From Anniella stebbinsi (Eukaryota; Chordata; Lepidosauria; Squamata; Anniellidae), in assembly GCA_029215795.1 (NCBI GenBank), contig JARDYH010000001.1, positions 184,395,654-184,459,653 on the forward strand: a stretch of 64,000 bases of DNA, read 5' to 3'. The position numbers were made by a program, and so were the translations under genes. The notes beneath the pieces are model-generated. The model saw only the letters and a program-made list of their open reading frames with translations, searched no databases and was not told where the DNA came from. This document shows, in pieces, positions 1 through 55,633 of the stretch (positions are counted from its first letter, which is position 1; each line of letters begins with the position of its first letter).

Positions 1-429
1 CTCTCCTAGTCAGGAGGCACATCATGCGGCACCATCACAACGGCACAATTATCCCAGAAGAGGGAAAACCCTGGGTGGACCAAATAGGCATTGCTGCCTC
101 CGTTGCTTTAATTTGTGCCAACTAGCACCAAATGGCTATAGTGCTAAAGCAAAACGGCACATTTTCGGCATGGCCAGTGCTTGCTTAGTTACTTTGACGT
201 GTTCCCAATAGCGTCCATCTTAATCAATTTGTATTTCCCCCTGAAACTTTGTTGTTAAATAGAGGCAATAAATCATCCCATGAGCCTTTGTTCTTCTGCT
301 GTGATCCCCATTTCTCTAAACTTTATTTCTTTCTGCAATCATGAATATTTGAGCATTTTCCACCATTGACATTGCTGGCTTAGTCATTTAGTGTGCTCCC
401 TATCGCACTAAAGCCCACGAGGATCAGAG
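1..429. other. KPNA3 intron sequence, nothing recognised
   Basis: Left edge of the window, inside the intron before KPNA3 exon 3. Words such as CGGCACA and GCACTAAAGC recur, which hints at a degenerate transposon, but no family is identifiable. Confidence 0.4.
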
Positions 430-655
430 TGGCAACAATCTGAACCACGTTTGCCACCCAACTCTCTAAATGAGGAAATTAACCCACGGTGCCCAACAGA
501 TGACACGATAACCCATGGTGCATTAAATAATCCACTCTGCAGACTGTGGTTTATCAGAGTGGATTATTTCAGGCAAATAATCCATCTTGGTTTTTAAAAA
601 GCCACTATGGTTTATTTAATTCATTGTGGGTTATCGTGATGTCAGAACCTAGTCT
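430..655. mobile_element. DNA-transposon-like element with internal word repeats, copy 1
   Basis: Carries repeated ATAACCCA, ATAATCCA and the inverse TGGATTATT and TGGGTTATCGTGATGT, and ends near GTCAGAAC, matching the GTCTGAAC terminus of related elements at 6474 and 19187. No ORF. Terminal target duplications were not resolved. It abuts an L1 fragment on the right. Confidence 0.45.
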
Positions 656-1400
656 GAGGGTAATGGATTGGAATAGGATATTAGAAGGTTCTACACAGCC
701 TAATCAATGGAAAGTTGCTCTAGGTTCCATATGTACTATCGCTGCAAATGTAAAGTTGAAGCTGATTCAACAAAAAGTTATATTCTGCATATATTAGACA
801 CCACAGAAACTTGTTAAGAAGGGGTTGGCTATCTCTGTTAGATGCGGCCGATGTAATGGTGGACAGTGCCTCATTGAGGCACATGAATGAGGTGGGCATG
901 CCCTGCGGTGGCTTTTTCTAGTTCAGAGTTATTGCCAACATCAAGCTTTTTCTTTAAAAATCTGTGATACCTGTGGATGAACATGCACTTTTAAATTATA
1001 TTTTGTAATGTGGGGTTGACAGTTGGACAGCAACAGTGGACTTTGAGAGTCCTTACAGTTGCAGAAGAGACTCATACTTCAAGCCTGGCAGGCTAAACAC
1101 TCACCCCCTAGTATTCAGTGGTCTGAAGATCTTACTGCTCTTGCTGCATTTGAACATATATGCCCCAGTTGTCAGTTTTGTTGGATGCTTATTTAGATAT
1201 ATGGATTGCTTTGATTAACATGTATTTGAACTGTTGAATCATCTTTCCTTTTTCCTTTTCATTAATGGTGTTGTGAATGGTTATTGTGAATAGATATGCT
1301 TTTTTTGGGGGGGTGATGTTATTTTGTTATTGTGGTTTTTTGTTGCTCCCTCCTTGCTCTTTTTAGATTTTGTTATAATTGCAATTCTTTTTTAAAAAAC
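640..1400 (+). mobile_element. Old L1/Tx1-like LINE, 3' end of ORF2
   Basis: Broken reading frames give DWNRILEG, QPNQWKVALGS and LKLIQQKV, which parallel DWNRELEC, LPKQWTVALAS and LKLHPSQQK of L1 copies A and B, followed by remnants of the C-terminal zinc-knuckle region. Much more diverged than A and B. It lies just upstream of KPNA3 exon 3 in the same orientation. Confidence 0.6.
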
Positions 1401-1461
1401 TATTTTGAAGGGTTAGTCAATGTTAAAGAGCTTTAAAGTTTACGATCTTGAATCTTTTCAG

Positions 1462-45614
<44,153 letters not shown>

Positions 45615-46070
45615 GTTCAGTACAATGCAGCTTGTCTATCCCACACCAGTAAAATATACCACCAGATGTCTACAGTTGGAAAAACAGGCTCCAAGCATAT
45701 GCCTCTTTGTCTGATGCTTCTAAAGCAAGTCGTATATCAGTCACTTTGCAGTTGCCAAAAGTAACTATCACATGGACTGTAAATGCAGATGCATGATCTC
45801 ATGAACTATTAAGGTTTTTTTCACAGCCCCTGCTGCCTTTCCTCTGTTTTCCCCCATTTTTCCTGATGCCACATGATCACTATTGCAGTCTTTGTGGTGG
45901 CATTTTGGCCTTCTACAGAAGAATAGCTTTCTTTGGAAAATAGTGCATCGTGGATGAAGACTCTTTAGTATGATGCTTACATTTTGGAAGACTTTTGAGA
46001 GGCCCAGTTTATTTTTTGAGCCTCTGCCATTATCCTTTACAAACATATTTTCATATATTTAATGTGGAAG

Positions 46071-46080
46071 AATAAATAAA
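46071..46080 (+). promoter_or_regulatory. Proximal polyadenylation signals, overlapping pair
   Basis: Two overlapping AATAAA hexamers (46071-46076 and 46075-46080) about 460 nt after the stop codon. A third lies at 46427-46432. They would give a short KPNA3 3' UTR isoform if used. Confidence 0.5.
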
Positions 46081-48122
46081 GAAAATGCAAGTAAAATTAT
46101 TTTCATTGGTGAAACTGAAATTTTAAACTTCGTAAAAGAACTTGGTAATTGATTAGTTTAAAAACTGACTACATATATCAGTAATTGTGTTCATTACTGC
46201 CTTAGAAGCTTGGGTTCGGAGAATGAACTTTATATTTGGACTAGTAAAACATGACCATTATTATTAATTTTTGAGAACAGCAAGCTGTGCTTGACCATTC
46301 TTCAGCCTATGTGTTCCTGCTGTTTTTGAAATAATGAAATGCTGTGCATGGTATTTTACCTGAGCTACAACCTGTTATGGACTTGAAAACTGTTTGAAGT
46401 TGAAAGCAAGAATCCTACATTAAAGAAATAAAACTATTCCAAATAAGCATTGGTTGACAAGAATCTTGCTTTCATCTTTCAGTAGTCAATATATTTTTGG
46501 TTTAAATGTTGGTTTATATTGGTTTAAACTGTGGAGCTCTCATGTTTACTGTAATTTAGTCTTAAAACTATTTTTTTACTTACCAGTGCTTATGATGATA
46601 TGGTTGGCAACAAACTAGCAACTTTTTAGAAGCACCATAAAAGCTTCATTCTTGGAGTATTGGAAGAATAATAGAAAAAGTAGTCTATAAACCTATTCAT
46701 ATAGTTAAGAAACATACTAGTTGTGTGAGGCTTTGTGGAAGCTGCTACTATTCAGCATTAGCATAAAATGATGCTCAGAATGAATAAATTTACATAAGAT
46801 GGTAACATGGAAGTAAGGGGGAAACTGTTCAGCCTGGCTTTTCAGAGGATTTGGGATTGCTGTGGGGGAAAATGAAATTTAAATGATGTAAGCTGTTAAA
46901 CAAACATTGTTGCTGTTGTTCACTGGATGTACTCTCCCAATGCCTTGATGTGAAGGGATACAAAAACGTAAACTTATGTAGTTATTGAATGTGGGTTGTA
47001 TTTACTGTGATGAAGAAAAGGACAGATGCCATCAAAGCTTTGTTGATCAACTGTTTTTCCACTAAAGAGCAAGACATTGCCTGTGTTCATGCATTCAATA
47101 TATATATATGCCAAGGTGGAGCCACTTTAAAGATTGAGTTGGCTTGTATCTTGAGGGATACAAGTATATGTTTTAAACAGCAAGATTTTTACTTGCTAGA
47201 TAATCTGTTTTAATACAGTGGTTTTGGCCTCTATTTATAGATTTTATAAATTTTAAAATCAATTTCTCTTTAAGGTGGCTCAGACTTTTCAACTCTTGTG
47301 CACATAAAATTGAGTTGAAATTCATTGTGCCTTTTTTCTTTACCCAGACATTAAATTAATTTGGTAGCTGTGTCCTTTTAACAATTATAATCTAAAATGC
47401 TGAGACTGTAGTGTTTTTACTAAAAACTAGACAAAATATGAACTTAGTTTTGGTCACATCAAAGCTGATTTGCAGTTGATGATGTAAACAAATCTCCCAC
47501 ATTTAAAAACAATATGCCTATGTTCTCTGTCCTAGATACTACAAAGTAAGATGAATGATTTTTCACTAGTGATGAGTTTTTTCTTGCACACAGTGCATCT
47601 TTAGAGATGAATATAAGAAAAATGATTTAAAGCAGTAACTTGCTTTTTTTTAAAAAAAAAAACCTTTGTCACCTTATCAACTGTTGATTAGAATTCAACC
47701 ATTTTGTAGTTATTAAAGGAAATGGAGGCTTGGAACCAAAGATCCTGCTGCACAAGTGAGGAAGACACATAGTTGTTCTGAAGAAATTGCTCATTTCTAC
47801 ATACAAGCATCAACAGCCCCCACAAAATGGCACCAGAGGGGCAGGAGGTCCTCCAAAGCAGCTTTTTGGAGGCTGCAGATGGGGGCAATTTGCAGTATTC
47901 TTTTCCACCCCACATGTACAGTTTCTTCCAGTCATGCAGTGAAGTGGGATCTTTATATCCAAGCCAAAAGTACATTGCTGCACTTTTAAGTTTTCAGAAG
48001 TGTTTTAAAATTGCATTTGTGTTTATTATTTTTTAACTCTCAGTTAATAGATTAAAGTGTTCCTTCAAAAGAGGCATCTAAATGTGTTCCTAATTTTGTA
48101 TATGGGCTTAGGTTTTATAACC

Positions 48123-48128
48123 AATAAA
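48123..48128 (+). promoter_or_regulatory. Candidate distal KPNA3 polyadenylation signal
   Basis: AATAAA about 2.5 kb after the stop and upstream of a CA-containing stretch. It is the last such hexamer before the DIRS-like repeat at 48390. Assignment rests on position only. Confidence 0.5.
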
Positions 48129-48389
48129 AAGCTGCTATCAAATACTACAAACATGTAAGACCTTATTTTGAAAACAGTGAAGCAGTTTAATCTTCAGTGG
48201 GTTGTAAGGTTCTTTTTCTTCTACAACATTTGAGTTTGAAGATGTCTTTTGATGACTTGATCTGACTTCTAAAGTGTTATCAAAAATTAAAATAGTAATT
48301 ACAATATAGTGATCATAATATATAGCGATCTTCAGTTTTGAATGTTCATCTCGTAGAAAGCTTCATATTTGACAGAGTTTCACCTTTTG

Positions 48390-48726
48390 ACGTACCTTGT
48401 TCTAATTCATGGTCTCTGTGCATCACACATATGGGCTCTGCGCTTGCGTGAAGCCTTGCTCCGGAACTTCTACAAACTGAGGAATATTTTTGTCGGGAAC
48501 CCCTCCCCCACTGTCCACTGCGCATGTCTCCTGGAGTTCCCGCCCAAATCCTCAGTTCTCTTTCAACTGCTTAGTGGTAGTCATCTCTAGGGAACTTGTC
48601 ATTTCAGCTAAGGTGATTCTTCTTCTTCTATATCTCTTTGATTTCACCTTTCTCTTCATTTTTTTCCGGGTGGGCGGGTGGAATTCTCACTTACCTTCTA
48701 GTTTTTTTGCGATCATTGATCACTGA
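48390..48726 (+). mobile_element. DIRS-type retrotransposon, left terminus
   Basis: GCATCACACATATGGGCTCT and the following GCGC-TGC-G-AGCCT pattern match, in reverse complement, the right terminus of the DIRS fragment at 33.86-34.15 kb (GCAGAGCCCATATGTGTGAA region at 34087-34107). This is an inverted terminal repeat, as DIRS elements have. The element is interrupted at 48727 by an L2 and resumes at 52089. Confidence 0.65.
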
Positions 48727-51700
48727 GTTTTATTTATTTATTTATTGAATTTTATACCGCCCTAGAGCCGAGGCTGTCTGGGTGGTTCACAAAAATTAAA
48801 ACTATGAAACCATTTTAAGAAATATAAAACAAACAACAAATTAAAACCACAAAATAACATACAATATAGAAAACACAAAATACAAATTTTAAACAGGAAG
48901 TGTTAAAATTGGGTTAATTTAGCTGTTAAAATGCTGGGAGAATAAAAAGGTCTTCACCTGGTATCTAAAAGAGTATAAAGTAGGTGCCAGGCGAACCTCT
49001 CTAGGGAGCTCATTCCACAGCCGGCGTGCCACAGCAGACAAAGCCCTCCTCCTGGTGGCCACCTGCCTCACTTCCTTTGGCAGGGGCTCACGGAGAAGGA
49101 CCCCTGTGGATGATCTTAGGGTCCGGGCAGGTACATATGGGAGGAGGCGTTCCTTCAGATAACCTGGCCCCAAGCCGTTTAGGGCTTTGAATGTTAGTAC
49201 CAGCACATTGAATTGGGCCCTGACCTGGACTGGCGTGATGTGATCTTGTTGGCAGGTCCCTGTTAGCAAATGTGCTGCCCTGTTTTGTACCAGCTGAAAT
49301 TTCCAGACCATTTTCAAAGGCAGCCCCACGTATAACGCATTGCAGTAATCCAAACAAGAGGTTATGAGAGCATGGATATCTGTAGCTAGGCTATCTGCCT
49401 AGATAAGGGCGCAGTTGGTATATCAGCCTAAGCTGATAAAAGGTGCTCTTTGCCACCGAGTTCACCTGTGCCTCAAGTGACAATTCTGGATCCAAGAGCA
49501 CCCCCAAACTATCGACCCGATCCTTTAGGGGGAGTGCAACCCCCTCCAGAACAGGGTGAACATCACCTCAGCGAACAGACGAACCACCCCCTAACAGTAG
49601 AACAGCCACTGCCTCACCTGGGTTTGATGAAAAGGAAAGGTAGAGCTGGGTGTCATCTGCATATTGATGACATCTCAGTCCACATCTCCGGATAACCTCT
49701 CCTAGCGGCTTCGTGTATATGTTAAACAGAATAGGTGTCAGGTGTTCAATGGACGATTCACAAGGCTGGCCTTGTGAATCATGAGTTGAAATCTTGGCAA
49801 TTGTTGTGAGAAAGTCTGTCTCTGTTCTGTGCTTATCTGTGGTTGCTAGCCGAGGCCTTGAGTCTCCTTGAGAACGAATGAATGTTTAGAAAAGGTGGGA
49901 GCTATCTTGCAAGCTGTCTCTCACATAGTGTCATCATCAAGAGGAGGTTGAACGGTGCCGCCCTGTTGGCACATGAGTTTGGATTACAGGCCTGAAGACC
50001 TGTCTGTCAAAGTGGTTTGGAATTAGCCAGCCTCCACCCTATAAAGTGGAACGAGCAAAGGGGAGGCCCTTTGCTAGGAATCATCTGTTCTATGGTTACT
50101 ATCTGTTCTACGCTTGCTAAGAAACTCGTGTTTGGGATTCTATCTGGTTTGGAGATGTTGGATGCAGTCTGTACATGTTCTGTTGCTATTTGGACTTGGA
50201 ATTTCTAAGAACTGTGCTATGAAAAGTGCTCTGAGGCTTTTCATAAACTTGGACTTGCAGTTACTGTTCTGGATTCGTGTTCTATGGCCTGAGTGAGAGC
50301 CTTCCCTGCATGGAGCCAAAGTACGGGCACAGGGGAGCGCCTAGGCTGACCGTTGCTGTTCTGGAATTGTGTGTGTGTGTGACTTGCGAGAGAGCCTCCT
50401 CTCAGAGCCTTTGTTACAGGCAGAGGGGTTTCCTAGGTCGAAGAGGTTCGTGCCCTGATATCTTGCTTACGTGATCAGCTCAGCGTTTTCCGGCAGGCTG
50501 AGTCTGGTTCGTGCAAGATGAATCTGTCTTTGCCAGGCTTCATGCATCCCTGTGCAGGAGCTAATTCTTTGGGCTCTGCTCTTGTTCCTGATGAGTCTTT
50601 GTGTGTCGCTGCTGGTGACTGTTCACATGGGACAGGGGCAACTCTACATGTCTCCCCCCGAGTGATTGCTGTTCGCATTAAGCCATTGTATCTGAAGCTA
50701 TTTGGTCCGTCATTAGCTTTATGTAGATATATGCAGAAATGAAACCATTATGCTTGAATTCCATGTGATTTCACAAATAAAGAATCTCACCGTTTTGGAG
50801 TGTGTTGTCAGTTTGCCAAGTTCGTGAGCAAAAGCCTGATGTTGGGCTTGGGTCACGACAATAGGAGATAAAATAGAGCCCTGTGGAACCCCATGGCTTA
50901 ACTGCTACAGCACAGAGCAATAATCCCCCAGCACCACCTTCTGGAATCAGCCATCCAAGTAGGAGCGGAACCACTGCAGCGCAGTGCCTCCAACTCCCAG
51001 CCCAGACAACCTATCCAGAAGGATACCATGGTCGATGGTATTGAAAGCCGCTGAGAGGTCCAAGAGAACCAACAGAGTCACACTCCCCCGTCCCTCTCCC
51101 AGCAAAGGTCATCCCACAGGTCGACCAAGGCAGTTTCTGTTCCAAAACCAGGCCTGAAACCCGATTGAAAAGGATCTAAATAATCTGTTTCATTCAAGAG
51201 TGCCTGGAGTTGTCCTGCACCTTGCCCAGGAAGGGATGCTTGCCACCGGTCTATAGTTGTTAGCATCTTCCGGGTCCAGGTTAGGCTTTTTCAGGAGTGG
51301 TCTGATTACCGCCTCTTTTAAAGAGGCCGGCACCACTCCCTTTCTCAGTGAGGCATTTACAACCTCCTGGACCCAGCCGGCGATCCCCTCCTTATTTGAT
51401 GTAATTAGCCATGAAGGGCAAGGGTAAAGCACACAGGTAGCTGACTGGACTTGGCCAAGCACCTTGTCCACATCCTCAGGCCTTAACAACTGAAACTCAT
51501 CTAATAAAACTGGAGCAGACGGTGCTCTGAATGCCTCTACTAGCGGAGCTGCATTAAACATGATGTCCAATTCAAGACGAATCTGAGCGACTTTATCTTC
51601 AAAGTGCTGTGCAAACTCGTCACAACGTGCTACCGAGGGTTCTACCATCTTTCGCCCTGTCCCAGAGTGTAACAGGCCACAAACGACCCGGAAATGCTCC

Positions 51701-52088
51701 ACCGGATGACACTGTGAAGATGCAATGCTGGTGGAAAAGAACTGTCTCTTCGCCACCCTCACCACCACAGAGTAGGCTTGATAGTGAGCTCTAGCCCATG
51801 TCCAGTCAGACTCAGCATGAGTTTTCCTCCACCTCGTTCTAGCTGTCTCCCCTCAGCTTACATGTATACCAAGGAGCTGGCCGAGCTCTGCTCAGAGGGA
51901 GAGGGCGCTTGGGCATGATCGTGTCAACCGCCCCAGTCATCTCTGCATCCCCCAGAGCCCTCTGGAATCCATTTGAGTCCATTAGCCTCCGGGGGTGGAC
52001 CATTTTAATAGGCCCCCCCACCTTTGCAGAGGGGAAAGGACGCCGAGAGTCTAAACCTCAATAGAAAGTGATCCAACTATGTCAAGGA
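48727..52088 (-). mobile_element. L2 LINE, about 2.2 kb net, interrupted by a solo LTR
   Basis: Minus-strand order: LRPEDVDKVLGQVQSATC and EAVIRPLLKKPNLDPEDANN (RT start), [48 protein letters not shown] interrupted by the LTR, then QYADDTQLYL (catalytic YADD), MDYCNALYVGLPLK and AVARRLWNELPREVR. 3' end at 48727 with ATTTATTTATT. A small deletion at about 51225 and stops inactivate it. It is inserted in the DIRS element, so is younger than that. Confidence 0.88.
49731..50865 (+). mobile_element. Solo LTR with 5-bp target duplication
   Basis: LTR proper at 49736-50860 (1125 bp) starts TGTCAGGTG and ends GTCACGACA, inverted TGTC/GACA termini. It is flanked by ATAGG at 49731-49735 and 50861-50865. 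An AATAAA at 50776-50781 about 80 nt before the end sets the plus orientation. No internal retroviral genes remain, as expected after recombination between two LTRs. It splits the L2 RT motif GVPQGSILSPI / LFNIY; removing it and one ATAGG leaves that frame continuous. Confidence 0.9.
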
Positions 52089-54380
52089 GATAGATGTTAG
52101 TTCTCCCACTTTCAGATTGTTGCAGCATATGGCACAAAAGGCCCTTTTTAAAAAGCATACCAAGTGTGGGAACAAGATTTTTTCTATGGACAGTTGTGGT
52201 GCCTATTGTGTTTGGACGAGCCAATGTAGTAGAAACTTGCTCATTTTGTATGAGTTTTTCTAAACAGGCCCGCAGAAATCAGTCAGATCACATGAAGGCA
52301 ATATTGTGGGAAAAGGCGCTGGCTGTGGAGGATAATCCAGGTCTTCCAGAACCTCTCCCCCTCCGCAGGAAATGGCGACAGTGATACCGATGTTGCCACA
52401 ACCATCGACTCTAACCATGGGTCGTACGGATTCACCAACTCCGGGCCGCTCCCTGTCACTACTAACAGCGAAAAAACTGTCTAAAAGGACGAGGGAGCAT
52501 AAATCGGTCGTAGAACCGAGCAAAAAGAAAAACTAAAGATTCCAATAAGTGCCACAAACAGACTCACAAATCAGCACAGTGTCCATCCATCCTGCTGCCA
52601 CTGCCACTACTGGATTCACTGATACTGACATTGGTACAGATAGTTACAGTACCGATTGAAGACCCGATACCGGTGGCTTCCACTTCAGAGGGAGAAATTA
52701 GGGACTCTCCTCTAGAGGTACAAGCAACAACGCTGCGCCCCTCTTCTTGGGAAATTCAAGACCAACCCTTATCTCCACGTCTACACCCCCAAGACAGCTC
52801 ACCAGGATCAATAGCATCTGTTGGTTTTTGGAGGGCTAGAGAGAGATACCACTCACGGTATTATACAGACAGGTCTTGGTCATTGGCTAGAGAATGGGAT
52901 CGATACTCATAATGGTCTCTTCCACCACTGTGACCATGCTCTTGTGAGGAATGGCAGTACTGTAAAGAGCAAGATTATATGTATATGAGGTCTCGTTACT
53001 TCAGAGTCACCCCTCGGTACTGACTCTCAGCTACGATCTTGTGACTGCCGCAAGACGATTCTGCTCTCCTACTTTTGCCACCCCTACCAAGATCTTCCAC
53101 ACTTCGGCAGGGTGATGTGCCCTCGGGATTGATAGACCCTCGATCTGAAGTTCCAATCCAACCAAGAGAAACAGCTCGAGAGCGGGAGAGCGTTAGAGAA
53201 GGAGGAATCTCTCCTCAGTCTATAGAAGACTATCAATCAGATTCAACTTCGATATCATCTGCTCCTCCCTCTATTCCATCACCAGATGATCTGGTGTGCA
53301 TTCCAAATAGGGCCTCTCCCTCAGAGGATATTGCCCATTTTGCGCAGCAGTTTTAAAGAATGGCACAATCTCTCAAAATCGACATGCAGCAGCCAGTAGA
53401 GAGATTAAATGACCTGGTGTTTGACGTACTTTATAATGAGGCATCAACACAGGTCGCGATACCGTTCCTCCCCACACTGCAACAGACTGTCCAGCAGTCC
53501 TGGATGATGCCCTAGTCCATGACGCTGACTTCCAAGAGACTATAATTGCTTTACTGTGTACAGGAGAAAGATGCTTCATTTCTCTTCATGCACCCCAAGC
53601 CCAATTCGATTATAGTCGAATCATCTCAGGGCCAGTCACAGAAAAGACATTCTATGCCAGTGGACAAGAAAGGGCGGAGACTTGATATGTTGGGCCGGAC
53701 AATCTACTCATCTGCAGTGCTCAGCCTTAGAGTATCCAATTATCAGGCTACCATGGCCTGGCACCAACTCTTTTTGTAGGAGAAGATGACCTCCCTGTGT
53801 GGATACTTACCCGATGAACAAAGAGAGTTGGCCAGCATCTTCCATACAGAAGCGTTAAAGCTCTCTCGGCAGCAAATTAACACAGCACATCAAACTGATT
53901 GTACTTCAAAGGCTGTGGTGGGAGCAGTTGCATTAAGAGAGCATGCATGGCTACGTTCAGCAGGCTTGTCCCTGGAGGCTTGAACCAGAATCGAAGACCT
54001 CTCGTTCGACGGGGAGGGCTTGTTTAACTCTTCTACCAAAGAGGCCATGGACAACATTCAAAAGGCCAAAAATACTGCAAAAAAAGATGGGACTCAGTCA
54101 ACAATTTTTATAATAATTTTGTGCCCAGCGATGGTACCGAGGTCAACCCCCGTACCAACCAAGGCAGCAACAGCAACAAGTGTCGCCTTTGACTCTGCCA
54201 AGTCACTAAGCATCCTGCCGACGTTTGGAAGCATCCTCATTCAAATTTTTCACACATGGACCTTCATCACTAGAGGCACATGGATATTCGATGTGATCCT
54301 TCATGGTTACAAGATAGATTTCAAGATCCTCCCTCCCATCAGGACCATTCATGTCACCCTGTTGTCTCCCATTCTCTGAC
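52089..54380 (+). mobile_element. DIRS-type retrotransposon, gag-like region
   Basis: Plus-strand broken frames: C-rich region with CSFCMSFSKQARRNQSDHMK and AILWEKALA, a pattern I recall at the start of DIRS gag; then S/P/R-rich stretches at 52631-52912 and 53075-53356; then LPDEQRELASIFHTEALKLS and LREHAWLRSAGLSLEA at 53790-53980. Multiple stops and frame changes. Not a host gene: the order leads directly into the RT. Confidence 0.7.
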
Positions 54381-55633
54381 AGGAGAAAACAGTACTGGGA
54401 AAAGGGGCCATACGGAAGCTCATTCCTTACAGCATCAGCAAAGGGTTTCTCTCTCGCTATTTCACGAACCCGAAGCGAGATGGAGGACTTCGTCCTATCT
54501 TGGACCTGAGAGATCTCAATGCATACATCCGTACATAAAAGTTGAGGATGACCATATTAGCAACTATCCTCCCCCTTCTCGAAAGAGCCATTTGGTTTAC
54601 AGCAGTAGACTTAAGGGATGCCTACTTTCAAACAGGTATCCACGAGTCCCACTAGCGCTTTCTCCGTTTCGTGATAGGGAAGGAAATGTTCCAATTTCAA
54701 GTACTTCCCATTCTGTTTGGCTACAGCCCCCAAGGTCTTTACAAAGTGTATGGCTGTGGTCTGCGCCCACCTAAGAACCCTGGGGGTAGAGTTATACCCA
54801 GACCTGGATGACTGGCTCCTGGTTACTCAGTCAAAGAAAGAAGCAACTTGATAGTCCACTTTCATCCCCACACAGAAAATCAAGTTTATTGGGGCAATCC
54901 TAGATTCAACAGAGGGTCGGTGTTTCTACCAAAGGACAGAGCACTCACTTTGGCTACTTTGGCAAGAGAGCTATATCGGTGGAAGACCATCTCAGCATTC
55001 AAAGTACAGAAGCTACTCGGATTCATGGCTGCTACCGTACATGTGTTCCATGGGCATACCTCCACGAGACCTCTTCAGACCTGGCTACTTACGGCATTAC
55101 GGCAACACCATGGATGCCCATTGAGTCAAGCTAGTACGCCCCAAGAAAGTCGCAGACTCACCCTGCTGGTGCTTGGGCAACAACAATATTCTTTATCCGC
55201 CCACCACTGAGAATCCTAACAACCGATGTCTCACAGACAGGCTGGGGAGCCCACTGCGGCAGCCTAGCAATCCAAGGTCAATGGAACAACAAAGAGAAAA
55301 ACAGGCACATAAACGTACTAGAATTATTGGCAGTAGGGAAAGTGTTTCTCACCTTCGAACAGGATCTCTCCAACCATAACGTTCAAGTATTCAAAGATAA
55401 TATGTCTGTGGCTTGGCATACCAACAAGCAGGGCAGCACGCATTCAAGAGACCTCATTGCTCTGATGCTAGAGCTATTCCACTGAGCCATTCCCTGCAAC
55501 ATTGTCCTCTCAGCCCTCCATATTTCAGGGGAGGAAAACTCTAGCAGATGCCCTAAGTTGCCACTTTCGAGATGCATACAACTGGCAGTTTTCCAAGTCA
55601 GCCCTTCAGAAAATATTCAGGACATGGGGACGA
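54381..55633 (+). mobile_element. DIRS-type retrotransposon, reverse transcriptase and RNase H
   Basis: Broken plus-strand frames show GLRPILDLRDLNAYIRT, WFTAVDLRDAYFQTGIHE, FQFQVLPILFGYSP and YPDLDDWLLV (catalytic DD), then RNase H-like INVLELLAVGKVFLTFEQD and DNMSVAWHTNKQGSTHS. This matches the DIRS/Ngaro-type RT rather than LINE RT. In-frame stops after YIRT and IHES inactivate it. It breaks off at 55633 where an L1-derived element is inserted. Confidence 0.8.

Larger units (their letters stand above)
45615..48150 (+). other. KPNA3: KPNA3 3' UTR (end estimated)
   Basis: AT-rich single-copy-looking sequence with no recognisable repeat from the stop codon to about 48150, where the first transposon remnant begins shortly after. 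Several AATAAA hexamers occur (46071, 46075, 46427, 46783, 48123). I place the distal end near 48150 because KPNA3 mRNAs are known to carry a long 3' UTR and because of the hexamer at 48123; transcripts ending near 46.1 kb or 46.45 kb are also possible. Confidence 0.6.

Noticed and set aside
48919..51768. Minus-strand open frames as a downstream host gene
   Set aside because: They match the L2 RT and C-terminus in order, with the LTR insertion explaining the gap.
52089..55633. Multi-exon host gene in the 52-55 kb region
   Set aside because: The order gag-like, RT with DIRS motifs, then RNase H is that of a DIRS retrotransposon; frames are broken by stops rather than by introns.
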